This document shows positions 25,302 through 32,600 of a stretch of DNA of 37,901 nt, piece after piece. The notes under the pieces were generated by a model, which saw only the letters and a program-made list of their open reading frames with translations, was not told where the DNA came from and searched no databases. Positions within the stretch are counted from its first letter, which is position 1. Every line of letters starts with the position of its first letter. Origin of the DNA: Saprospiraceae bacterium (GTDB lineage: Bacteria; Bacteroidota; Bacteroidia; Chitinophagales; Saprospiraceae); assembly GCA_013360405.1 (NCBI GenBank), contig JABWBR010000049.1, positions 1 to 37,901 of the forward strand, in the 5' to 3' direction. The position numbers and the translations under genes were made by a program.

Positions 25302-27446
25302 CTACGGTTGTTTCACCAATTTCGCCACTGCACGGCCTTCCAGGCCTTCTATCGCAAAGAAATACAGCCCGGCGGGGTGGCTACTGCTATCCCATTCCAG
25401 CGTCAATTCGCCGAAGTCGTCGGGGATTGCTTCCGCGAAAATGTGCACAACCTGTCCTTGGGCGTTGTAGATCGCTATGCGGTACGAGTCGCCGGGGTGC
25501 AGGCCGGATAACGTCAGGTTGACCAGATCGACAAATGGGTTGGGGCTGGCCTTGATCTCGATATCTATTTCTTTCTCATTTGTTGAAATTATTACCTCGT
25601 CATCAAACGTTTCGTCGATGCATTCCAGGCAAGGTTCGCCGCCCAGGCTGGGTTCGAGGCAGAGGAAGGCGGTATAGATCGAGAGCACCCTTTCTTCGAG
25701 GCTGCGGTCTATCACTGCTGCTATATTGGCATTGCCGGTTGCCTGCCCCTGGAGGCTGTGAACGCTGTTGCCCGCCCATATTTCGCGGATGAGGGTATCA
25801 ACCGGATAGCTTTGGCTTGTGTCGATGGTGATAGTTTCGCCGAAAGAGGCGCCGTTGTATTCCCCGGTTAGTAGAATTTGCATCGGCAATTGGCCCTGGT
25901 ATTTGCCGACCTGCCGCAGGGGGGCGCCAAATGGAACTTCATCGACGATACCACCGAGGTTGTAGCGCTGGTAGGTAAATCCGTTTTCAAATGTGGTATA
26001 GGTTTCGAGTATGCCTTCAAAAGCATCGAGGTATTCCAGAATATGTCGCAATTTATAGAAAATACTGCCGCCTCGCTCGTACAGGCCGCCGGTGAGCCGG
26101 GTTAAGTTGTCGTAGAAATAGGTATTGCCTACGATATTCTGATTCCAAATCGACCAGCCGATAACGTAGTTGAAGTTTTGGTAATCGACAATGTGAATGG
26201 GGATGTTATCAGCGCCCATATCAGCCAATAATTGGTCAATGTAATTGTTGGCGCTCCAGGTGTCAGCATACGAATCGCTGTTGCTCAAAGCGATGATTTC
26301 GCCGCCCTGATTATGTATTTGAACAAAATCGATGGCGAGGTTCAGGCGGGTAAACAGGTCGTCGTAATCGGTCAGGAGGTTGGGATTGTCCAACACTGGG
26401 GCCATGACGCTGTTGATCGTTTGCTCGTCGGCGGGCAGCCAGGTATTGTTAGCGGGCAAGGTGGATTGATATATCAAATTGAAGCTATCAGAGGGATTGA
26501 GCATATCCAGCATCGATTGCCGAAGGGTCTGCAGCATCTCTTCTTTGGTCAGGTTGTTGGTTTTGTATAAATCGTAATTTAGTACAAAAACTACCTTGCG
26601 GTTGGTGGGACCCTCCATGTTTAGCGCCTGCCGTGGCAATACGGCAAACTGGTACATTTGTTCTGTTTCGTTATGGCTCGCAAACACGCCGTTTTCAAAT
26701 GGCGCATCAACTATCAATGACAAACCGGGCTTAAGGTCATCCCCGGTCAGTTCGGCGTATTGGTGGCCGCCCCAAACGTTGTCATCGACCCAATTCAGGG
26801 TGGTTGTCTGCCCCGATAAAGGAGCGTAAATCCGGGGATTGTTCCAGGGCGCCTCGGTCCATACCCGAAGGTCAACCGTCGACAGTTCCAACACAGAGGA
26901 TCTCATAATTTCCACCGGCAGCTCGATTTGAGCCGTATTGGCGCTCCAGTCAACGGGCATCAGGTAGGTGATTTTTACTTTGCGGGGGCCCTGTGAGGCA
27001 TTGTTGAGCGGAAAAATGCGCAACTGGTATTGGGTGGGCGACAGTTGGTACAAAATAGAAGGGTCTTGCGCGCGGTCTACGATTTCCTCATAGATGCCCG
27101 AGGCCGTCCAGCGGTCGAGCAGGTCGGCTTTGATGATTTGGTCGTCGATCCAAAGCCAGGAGTCGTGGATGATGGCGTCGGCGGGCAGACCGAAGTCGAG
27201 CTTTATTTCAAGCTCGTCGTAAGCCTCCAGGCTGGTGCCATCGGCGCTTAATTCGAGGTAGAGACCTACTTCCATGTACAGGCCCTTGGGCCGGACAACG
27301 ATTGTGGCTTCTTCGATAGTGGCTTGTTCACTGTTTCCCCATCCCCACCAGTTGGGGTTGTTGACGCTTAGCGCGGTTTGGGCAGGGGCTACAGAATGGC
27401 ACAAAACAAATGCCAGTGTCAGGCACAGTGTAGATAACATTTTCAT
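25302..27446 (-). CDS. VIT-domain-like secreted protein with T9SS sorting domain
   Basis: The 714-residue protein has a signal peptide (residues 1-23). The next ~150 residues resemble a VIT domain as found in inter-alpha-trypsin inhibitor heavy chains: 'DSWLWIDDQIIKADLLDRWTA', 'IYEEIVDRAQDPSILYQLS' and 'QLRIFPL'. A von Willebrand A-like region follows (about 270-470, 'RKVVFVLNYDLYKTNN', 'GGEIIALSNSDSY'); the canonical DxSxS metal site is not clear, since the strand reads 'VLNYD'. The C-terminus (about 630-714) is a T9SS type A sorting domain with 'SPNPFVDLVNLTLSG' and 'AGLYFFAIEGLEG'. Likely a surface adhesion or protein-binding factor. The ATG lies in a 268-base gap upstream that otherwise holds nothing recognisable. 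Confidence 0.85.
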   Translation of the reverse strand: MKMLSTLCLTLAFVLCHSVAPAQTALSVNNPNWWGWGNSEQATIEEATIVVRPKGLYMEVGLYLELSADGTSLEAYDELEIKLDFGLPADAIIHDSWLWIDDQIIKADLLDRWTASGIYEEIVDRAQDPSILYQLSPTQYQLRIFPLNNASQGPRKVKITYLMPVDWSANTAQIELPVEIMRSSVLELSTVDLRVWTEAPWNNPRIYAPLSGQTTTLNWVDDNVWGGHQYAELTGDDLKPGLSLIVDAPFENGVFASHNETEQMYQFAVLPRQALNMEGPTNRKVVFVLNYDLYKTNNLTKEEMLQTLRQSMLDMLNPSDSFNLIYQSTLPANNTWLPADEQTINSVMAPVLDNPNLLTDYDDLFTRLNLAIDFVQIHNQGGEIIALSNSDSYADTWSANNYIDQLLADMGADNIPIHIVDYQNFNYVIGWSIWNQNIVGNTYFYDNLTRLTGGLYERGGSIFYKLRHILEYLDAFEGILETYTTFENGFTYQRYNLGGIVDEVPFGAPLRQVGKYQGQLPMQILLTGEYNGASFGETITIDTSQSYPVDTLIREIWAGNSVHSLQGQATGNANIAAVIDRSLEERVLSIYTAFLCLEPSLGGEPCLECIDETFDDEVIISTNEKEIDIEIKASPNPFVDLVNLTLSGLHPGDSYRIAIYNAQGQVVHIFAEAIPDDFGELTLEWDSSSHPAGLYFFAIEGLEGRAVAKLVKQP

Positions 27447-27681
27447 AGGCGTACTTTTTTAAGGGTAAAAGGATTACTATGCGGCAACGAGGCATTTCGT
27501 TACCGCTAAACAGTTAATTATTAATATTTTAGAATAATCGCTCGGGTGTGAAATCTTAAGAGCAATTTACGGCTGAGCCCTGCAAAAGGCAAGTTCAAAA
27601 CCGCGATAAGTATAGTATTGTACAAAGCGCCGGCTCCAAAATGGGAAAATGCCGGAGAACTGACAGTTTTGCAAGTCACCT

Positions 27682-27713
27682 CACCCTCCCACAGTCTCAC
27701 GCTCTCACCCTCC
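27682..27713. repeat. CACnnnnn octamer array next to the msrB stop
   Basis: CAC begins at 27682, 27690, 27698 and 27706, every 8 bases (CACCCTCC, CACAGTCT, CACGCTCT, CACCCTCC). The msrB stop starts at 27715. As in the heptamer arrays, a fixed triplet is followed by variable bases, here five instead of four. Confidence 0.82.
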
Positions 27714-27714
27714 A

Positions 27715-28080
27715 TTAGGATGCCGGCACAAACCGCATCGAGATCGAATTCACGCAGTGGCGCGTATTTTTTGGTGTAAATCTTTCGCCCAAAAACACAT
27801 GGCCCAGGTGGCCGCCGCAGTTGGCGCAGATGATCTCCGTGCGGCGCCCGTCGGCGTCGGTTTCGCGGCGCACGGCGCCTTCGATTTCGTCGTCGAAGCT
27901 GGGCCATCCGCAGCCCGAGTCAAATTTGTCTTCGGAGCGGTACAAGGGCGCCTCGCATTGCCGGCACACGTAAACGCCGGGCGCTTTGTGGTTCCAATAT
28001 TCTCCGGTAAAGGCGCGTTCGGTGCCTTTGTTGAGTATTACGCGGGCTTCTTCAGGTGTGAGTGGATTGCGTTTGGTCAT
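27715..28080 (-). CDS. msrB: Peptide-methionine (R)-S-oxide reductase
   Basis: MsrB repairs methionine-R-sulfoxide in proteins. The 121-residue protein carries the zinc cysteines in 'CRQCEAPL' and '[12 protein letters not shown]', the substrate-binding '[10 protein letters not shown]' and the catalytic Cys in '[13 protein letters not shown]'. A second Cys ('SGCGWPSF') may be the resolving residue. No signal peptide, so cytoplasmic. The ATG is 4 bases from a heptamer array that separates it from the pterin synthase gene; both are on the minus strand. Confidence 0.96.
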   Translation of the reverse strand: MTKRNPLTPEEARVILNKGTERAFTGEYWNHKAPGVYVCRQCEAPLYRSEDKFDSGCGWPSFDDEIEGAVRRETDADGRRTEIICANCGGHLGHVFLGERFTPKNTRHCVNSISMRFVPAS

Positions 28081-28083
28081 GAT

Positions 28084-28209
28084 GTTGTCGGTTGTCGGTT
28101 GTCTGTTGTCTGTTCTCTGTTCTCGGTTGTCTGTTGTCTGTTCTCGGTTGTCTGTTGTGTTTTTTTATATGTAATTTATTGAAAATCAAACATCAAACAT
28201 CAAACATCA
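28084..28209. repeat. GTT-phased heptamer array (11 units) and AACATCA array
   Basis: GTT starts at 28084 and recurs every 7 bases through 28154 (11 units; tetramers GTCG, GTCT, CTCT, CTCG, GTGT). After an AT-rich spacer, AACATCA units begin at 28189, 28196 and 28203. The two arms belong to different tetramer families, so they do not pair well, unlike the other loci. The array fills the gap between the pterin synthase stop and the msrB start. Confidence 0.93.
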
Positions 28210-28218
28210 AAAATCGCC

Positions 28219-28626
28219 TTACGCCGGGTACTCCACATAATTCCTCGGTGTTTCGTAGAGACGCACTGCCAGGTCGAGGTTATCGGGGAGGCGTTGGCGG
28301 AGGAGCTGCCAAATTACGAAACAAATATGTTCGGCGGAAGGGATCAGGTCTTTGAATTCGGGCACATCGAGGTTGAGGTTTTTGTGGTCAAAGCGTTGCT
28401 CTACTTCTTCGTAGATCAACTGTTTGAGCGCTCCCATATCGATCACGTAGCCTGTTTCGGGATCCACTTCGCCTACCACTTTGACTTCCAGTTCGTAATT
28501 GTGGCCGTGGTAATTGGGGTTGTTGCACAAACCGAATACGGCCTGGTTTTTTTCATCGCTCCAGGCGGGATTATGCAGGCGGTGGGCGGCGTTGAAATGC
28601 GCCCGGCGGAAGACGGCGATTTTCAT
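28219..28626 (-). CDS. 6-pyruvoyl-tetrahydropterin synthase / QueD family protein
   Basis: The COG0720 family converts dihydroneopterin triphosphate to 6-pyruvoyl-tetrahydropterin (PTPS) or 6-carboxy-tetrahydropterin (QueD). The metal His residues and catalytic Cys are in 'AAHRLHN' and 'GLCNNPNYHGHNYELEV'. The Cys-to-HGH spacing is C-x5-HGH, the pattern of animal-type PTPS (tetrahydrobiopterin route), whereas QueD proteins usually have C-x3-HGH. 'HKNLNLD' and 'IPSAEHICF' are also typical. The start chosen is 'MKIAVFRRAHFNAAH'; the frame extends 8 codons upstream without family similarity. Length 135 residues. folE, which makes the substrate, lies 360 bases upstream on the same strand. Confidence 0.9.
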   Translation of the reverse strand: MKIAVFRRAHFNAAHRLHNPAWSDEKNQAVFGLCNNPNYHGHNYELEVKVVGEVDPETGYVIDMGALKQLIYEEVEQRFDHKNLNLDVPEFKDLIPSAEHICFVIWQLLRQRLPDNLDLAVRLYETPRNYVEYPA

Positions 28627-28678
28627 AGGTAGAAATAGTGTAGTTGACAAAGGTATAACACGGATGGCGGGGAAAAGT

Positions 28679-28790
28679 TATACCGCACACCGTCAAATCA
28701 TATGCATGACTTTTCCGGCTTTGCGCCCCGCTTTGGGCGGGGTCGCCCCCGAGCTTAGGTCATGCCCAAAACTTGGCGGTGCGAGGTATA
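28679..28790. repeat. 112-bp imperfect palindromic element
   Basis: The ends TATACCGCACACCG (28679-28692) and the reverse complement of 28777-28790 agree at 12 of 14 bases. An inner pair, GCATGAC (28704-28710) and GTCATGC (28759-28765), is perfect. The centre holds a CCCCGC/GCGGGG hairpin. The layout is like a small terminal-inverted-repeat element without a coding region. The rest of the 28627-28987 gap shows nothing further. Confidence 0.65.
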
Positions 28791-28987
28791 TTTAAAATTG
28801 ATCTGACATCTCTTTAAGCGCAAGCTCAGAAAAAGCGGAAGTTGGCAGGTTGCATGAACTCTGCCATCGCTCCGAGCATCAATGCGCCCGCAGCTTGCAG
28901 GTTGCCATCTAAGAGTTTCTGACTAAAATCAGGGAAGCATGAATAGTAATAGATGGGGAATTTGAAATACCTTTAAAGTGACACTCA

Positions 28988-29707
28988 TCAAGACTGCATC
29001 ACTTCCGTGACATTCGTATTTGAAGAAAGGCTCAAATACTGCAAAAACTCGTTTTTCTTGGCTTCCTTCATAAAATTGCCGCCATAATAGGCGGTTACGG
29101 TGCTGCTGTTCACATCCTGCACCCCCCTTGATGAAACGCAGAGGTGGTGTGCGTCAATAACAATGGCTACGTCGTCCGTGCCAAGGATGTCACAGAGTTC
29201 TTGGGCAATCTGCATGGTAAGGCGTTCTTGCACCTGCGGTCTTTTAGCGAAATATTGTACGATGCGGTTGATTTTCGATAGACCAATTACGCTGCCATTG
29301 GAAATATAAGCAACGTGCGCCTTGCCAATGATGGGTACAAAATGATGCTCGCAATTGGAGTAGAAAGTGATGTCTTTTTCCACCAGCATTTCAGCGTAAC
29401 CATATTTGTTTTCAAAAAGCGCCACTTTGGGCCTGTTCTTTGGGTTCAGTCCACTGAAAATTTCCTGTACGTACATTTTGGCAACCCGTTTAGGCGTACC
29501 ACGTAGGCTGTCGTCGGTCAAATCCAGTCCCATCGTGAGCATGATTTCCCGGAAATGGTGTTCGATTTTAGCAATTTTTTCTTCATCCGAAAGTTCGAAA
29601 GCATCCGGGCGCATTGGTGTGGAAAGCGAGGTCATTATGTGGTCATCCCCGATGTCATCGTCGGTCAAAAGGAGGTTTTCACGAAAAAAAAATTCTGGAT
29701 TGCGCAT
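28988..29707 (-). CDS. folE: GTP cyclohydrolase I
   Basis: FolE converts GTP to 7,8-dihydroneopterin triphosphate, the entry to folate, tetrahydropterin and preQ0 pathways. The zinc ligands are in 'YSNCEHHFVPIIGKAHVAY' (Cys and His) and 'HHLCVSSRGVQD' (Cys). 'GLSKINRIVQYFAKRPQVQE' and 'DSLRGTPKRVAKMYVQEIF' are family hallmarks. The start is taken at the Met of 'MRNPEFFFRENL'; a 30-codon upstream extension in frame looks non-coding. The N-terminal ~50 residues are an acidic lead not shared by short bacterial enzymes. The gene is divergent from the DUF429 gene and followed by a palindromic element and the pterin synthase. Confidence 0.95.
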   Translation of the reverse strand: MRNPEFFFRENLLLTDDDIGDDHIMTSLSTPMRPDAFELSDEEKIAKIEHHFREIMLTMGLDLTDDSLRGTPKRVAKMYVQEIFSGLNPKNRPKVALFENKYGYAEMLVEKDITFYSNCEHHFVPIIGKAHVAYISNGSVIGLSKINRIVQYFAKRPQVQERLTMQIAQELCDILGTDDVAIVIDAHHLCVSSRGVQDVNSSTVTAYYGGNFMKEAKKNEFLQYLSLSSNTNVTEVMQS

Positions 29708-29753
29708 GATACAAGATTGATTGTATGATGAAAAAGTTGACAAATAAACCAGC

Positions 29754-29781
29754 TTTGTGGTTTTTTGTTTAACTATTTTTG
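29754..29781 (+). promoter_or_regulatory. Candidate promoter in the folE/DUF429 divergent gap
   Basis: TATTTTTG at 29774-29781 matches TAnnTTTG, with TTTG at 29754-29757 sixteen bases upstream (a little short). It would give a long 5' leader (about 150 bases) for the DUF429 gene. Motif match only. Confidence 0.3.
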
Positions 29782-29943
29782 AAGTAAAGTTCAACAAAAT
29801 CGAGAAATCCTTCTTTCAAAATAATTTCTACCTGATACATATGAACGCATTTGAAATGGATTGTAGCCACTCATGGGAGAAGGTAGCTGCTTTCGGTAAA
29901 TTTTGTCCATCAATTAAAAAGCGACAATCAATAAAAACTTTTC

Positions 29944-30510
29944 ATGAACCAAAAATTCCTTGGCATAGACTTCGGCGCCAAGCTGGCTGGCACTACAGCC
30001 ATCTGCTTTGTAATAAACGACGAATTGCACTTATCGCAGTCTGCCAAAAAACAGGACGCCGACACTTGGTTGCGAAGCATCATTGCTGCGCAGCAGGCAA
30101 GCGCCATATTCATGGATGCACCGCTCAGTTTGCCCGGTGTGTACAGGGGGTGTGGTGCTGATTACCACTACTGTGCCTGCGACCGGATGGTGGGGGCCAT
30201 GTCGCCTATGTTCCTGGGCGGGCTAACGGCGCGAGCCATGCAGTTACGGGCTGCGTTCCCAGAATTGTCGTTTCACGAGGCATACCCTGCCCACCACGTT
30301 CGACTGCTTTTTGCTGGGGCAACGTGCTACAAGACCGACCTCGACCTGTTTTCAGCAATACTGGCGGAACGACTCCCCTTCCCTTTTGCGAAGTACCCAG
30401 AAAACTGGCACCAAGTGGATGCAGCGTTGGTCTGGCTAACGGGGTGGCGGCATGAGCGGGCAGAAGGAATTGCATTTGGTGAGGCAGGAGAGGGGATGAT
30501 TTGGGTTTAA
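29944..30510 (+). CDS. DUF429-family protein (predicted RNase H-fold nuclease)
   Basis: The 188-residue protein starts with 'FLGIDFGAKLAGTTAICFV', the first strand of an RNase H-like fold with a catalytic-type Asp. It continues with 'AIFMDAPLSLPG', an Arg/Cys-rich 'RGCGADYHYCACDR', 'SFHEAYPAHHVR' and a C-terminal 'QVDAALVWLTGW', where the Asp is the usual last acidic residue. This order fits DUF429. Members are predicted nucleases; a specific role is unknown. It faces folE divergently and is followed by an IS5 remnant, then the photolyase. Whether it is linked to the photolyase functionally is untested. Confidence 0.8.
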   Translation: MNQKFLGIDFGAKLAGTTAICFVINDELHLSQSAKKQDADTWLRSIIAAQQASAIFMDAPLSLPGVYRGCGADYHYCACDRMVGAMSPMFLGGLTARAMQLRAAFPELSFHEAYPAHHVRLLFAGATCYKTDLDLFSAILAERLPFPFAKYPENWHQVDAALVWLTGWRHERAEGIAFGEAGEGMIWV

Positions 30511-30559
30511 GCCTATTCCAACAACCACTTGAATCAATAAGGAAATAATTAATGCATTA

Positions 30560-30834
30560 GAGCGTGTTTAAAAATTTCATAAATTGTCATAGTTAATTCT
30601 CCAAATAACCATTGAAATATTGGCTACTAAGAGGAAGGCAACCGAATTTCGTACGGTATATTCGTAATCAACGACTACGCTTCTGAAGAAATTCATCCAC
30701 GCAAAAGTTCTCTTCACAACCCAACGCTTTGCTTCAACCATTGCTCATCGGTTGGCTGTTCAAATTGCGGTTGCACATCTTTTAGGTTTGGCCACTTACA
30801 AGATATACCGATGACCTGATTTTTAAACAAGCTC
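30560..30834 (-). mobile_element. Internally deleted IS5-family element with TTA target duplication
   Basis: The 275-bp element has inverted ends: GAGCGTGTTTAAAAAT on the left, and GAGCTTGTTTAAAAAT read inward from the right. It is flanked by TTA on both sides (30557-30559 and 30835-30837), the 3-bp target duplication typical of several IS5 groups. Inside, the minus strand keeps the transposase's 'PTDEQW' start region joined out of frame to its last 53 codons; the DDE core is missing. It cannot move by itself but could be mobilised in trans by a full copy. It occupies almost all of the 338-base gap before the photolyase gene. Confidence 0.85.
30577..30738 (-). pseudogene. C-terminal remnant of an IS5-family transposase
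   Basis: Translation of the minus strand gives 53 residues, starting 'VEAKRWVVKRTFAWMNFF' and ending 'MVIWRINYDNL' before a stop. The 'RWVVxRTFAW' segment with a following 'DYE' is the conserved C-terminal motif of IS5/IS427-type DDE transposases. The upstream 'PTDEQW' segment is out of frame with it, so a deletion removed the middle of the gene. Confidence 0.85.
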
Positions 30835-30848
30835 TTAATCCGCTAAAC

Positions 30849-32378
30849 ATGAAGACGCTCCGTCTCCTCCTCGGCGACCAACTGAACCCCGCCCATTCCT
30901 GGTTTAAAAAAACCGACCACTCGGTCTTCTACTGCTTCTTCGAAATGCGGCAAGAGACTGACTATGCCACGCACCACGTCCAAAAGGTCATCGGCTTTTT
31001 CCTCGCCATGCGGGCCTTCGCCGACGAATTGCGGAGCAACGGCCACCAAGTTGAGTACCTCACGCTCGACCATGCCGACAATCGCCAGACCCTGCCGGAA
31101 AACCTGTTTTTTTTCATCGAAAAACACAGCATACAACGCTTCGAGTACCTGCTGCCCGACGAATGGCGGCTGGATGAGCAATTGCGCCTTTTTTGTGAAT
31201 CACTGCCCATCCCAAGCCAAGCCTTCGATACGGAGCATTTTATGGCCAACCGCCAGGAGTTGCGGGATTTCTTCGGCAAAAAGAACTATCTCATGGAGTC
31301 GTTTTACCGGGCCATGCGTCGCAAGCATCAGGTACTCATGGACGGCGAACACCCCCTCACGGGCCAGTGGAACTACGACCACGACAACCGCCAGAAACTA
31401 CCGAAAAATCATGTACCACCCCCGCCGCTTCTTTTTCGAAGAAATGTGATCGACCTCGTGCAACTAATTGAAAGTCAAGGCGTAAAAACCATCGGTCGAG
31501 TGGATGCCCAGAACTACGGCTGGGCGGTGACGAGAGCCGAAGGCTTCAAGCTGCTCGACTATTTTTGCGAAAACCTGCTTCCGCATTTCGGCGATTTTCA
31601 GGATGCGATGACGCCGCAGTACTGGGCTTTGTACCATTCCCGGCTCTCGTTCGTGATGAACGTCAAGCTGCTTTCCCCGCTGGAAGTGGTTCGGCGTGCG
31701 GTTGCCGAGTGGCATCGCCGACCGGATGAAATTACTTTCTCGCAAATCGAGGGTTTCGTGCGGCAAATCATCGGATGGCGGGAGTATATGCGGGGCATCT
31801 ATTGGGCGAAGATGCCCGGTTTTGCCAAGCTGAACTATTTTGAAAACAACCGGCCGCTACCCTCGTGGTTCTGGACGGGGAAGACCCGAATGACCTGCCT
31901 GCGCCACACCATCGGCCAGAGCCTCGACCATGCCTACGCCCACCACATCCAGCGGTTGATGGTCACAGGCAACTTCGCCCTGCTGGCGGGCATCCACCCC
32001 GATGAGGTGGACGCATGGTACCTCGGCATTTATATTGACGCCATCGAATGGGTGGAAATCACCAACACCCGTGGCATGAGCCAGTTCGCCGACGGCGGGA
32101 TAATTGGCTCCAAGCCCTATTGCTCGTCAGCATCCTATATCAACAAAATGAGCCACTATTGCGAGGGCTGTTTTTACAAAAAAGACCTTCGTGTGGGTGA
32201 GCGTGCCTGCCCATTCAACAGCCTTTACTGGCATTTCCACGACCGGCACCGGGAGAAACTGGAGCGCAACCCACGCATTGGCATGATGTATCGGACTTGG
32301 GACAAGATGAGCGGGGAGGCAAGGGTGGCGACCCTGGAACAGGCGGAAGGGTATCTTGGAAAAATGGAGGAACTTTGA
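30849..32378 (+). CDS. Iron-sulfur bacterial cryptochrome/(6-4) photolyase (FeS-BCP, PhrB-like)
   Basis: The 509-residue protein belongs to the FeS-BCP group of cryptochromes/photolyases ('deoxyribodipyrimidine photolyase-related'). The four cysteines expected to hold a [4Fe-4S] cluster are at residues 350 ('RMTCLRHTIG'), 438 and 441 ('YCEGC') and 454 ('RACPFN'). As far as I recall these are the very positions reported for Agrobacterium PhrB. The N-terminal alpha/beta domain ('LRLLLGDQLNPAHSWF') would bind the antenna, and the C-terminal helical part binds FAD ('GWREYMRGIYWAKMPG', 'DAIEWVEITNTRGMSQFADGG'). PhrB-type enzymes repair (6-4) photoproducts in blue light and use a lumazine antenna. 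An IS5 remnant lies just upstream, so the promoter may be inside or next to it. Confidence 0.93.
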   Translation: MKTLRLLLGDQLNPAHSWFKKTDHSVFYCFFEMRQETDYATHHVQKVIGFFLAMRAFADELRSNGHQVEYLTLDHADNRQTLPENLFFFIEKHSIQRFEYLLPDEWRLDEQLRLFCESLPIPSQAFDTEHFMANRQELRDFFGKKNYLMESFYRAMRRKHQVLMDGEHPLTGQWNYDHDNRQKLPKNHVPPPPLLFRRNVIDLVQLIESQGVKTIGRVDAQNYGWAVTRAEGFKLLDYFCENLLPHFGDFQDAMTPQYWALYHSRLSFVMNVKLLSPLEVVRRAVAEWHRRPDEITFSQIEGFVRQIIGWREYMRGIYWAKMPGFAKLNYFENNRPLPSWFWTGKTRMTCLRHTIGQSLDHAYAHHIQRLMVTGNFALLAGIHPDEVDAWYLGIYIDAIEWVEITNTRGMSQFADGGIIGSKPYCSSASYINKMSHYCEGCFYKKDLRVGERACPFNSLYWHFHDRHREKLERNPRIGMMYRTWDKMSGEARVATLEQAEGYLGKMEEL

Positions 32379-32500
32379 GTTGTTTCATCTGCTTCGTTCT
32401 TGGGGCAAAGGTAAGCGATTTATCCCACGTGCATCAACATATCCCACTGCCGCCTGGCTATTCTCTTTTTTTCAAGCCTCCGCTGGTTTTCTAACATTCC

Positions 32501-32518
32501 TCTTTTGGCCGCTAACGG
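32501..32518. repeat. 18-bp direct repeat, left copy
   Basis: TCTTTTGGCCGCTAACGG occurs identically at 32501-32518 and 37736-37753. The two copies bracket exactly the block with the two minus-strand T9SS genes (32592-37560). Confidence 0.9.
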
Positions 32519-32600
32519 TTGGATGTGCGACGTGGCGGCGAGCGTTGGCTTTGAGCGTTGGGCTTGGCGACGGTTGGCGTTGAGTGCTTTGTTAGCGGCA
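32508..32600. repeat. GCCGCTAAC / GTTAGCGGC inverted pair
   Basis: GCCGCTAAC (about 32509-32517) and GTTAGCGGC (32591-32599) form a 9-bp inverted repeat about 90 bases apart. The stop codon of the T9SS gene is inside the right half (32592-32594). The interior repeats GCGTTGG several times but does not fold into an attC-like second stem. Confidence 0.6.

Noticed and set aside
27521-27907. 128-codon minus-strand frame overlapping msrB
   Set aside because: Overlaps msrB in another frame; Arg-rich shadow running into the repeat array and AT-rich spacer.
28256-28268. GTAGAGAC palindrome half in the pterin synthase gene
   Set aside because: The matching second half is absent and the sequence encodes conserved-type protein; coincidence.
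32508-32600. Integron attC site (GCCGCTAAC...GTTAGCGGC)
   Set aside because: The outer 9-bp pair and ~90-bp length fit loosely, but the outer motifs deviate from RYYYAAC/GTTRRRY and no inner complementary L boxes could be found. No integrase is in the window.
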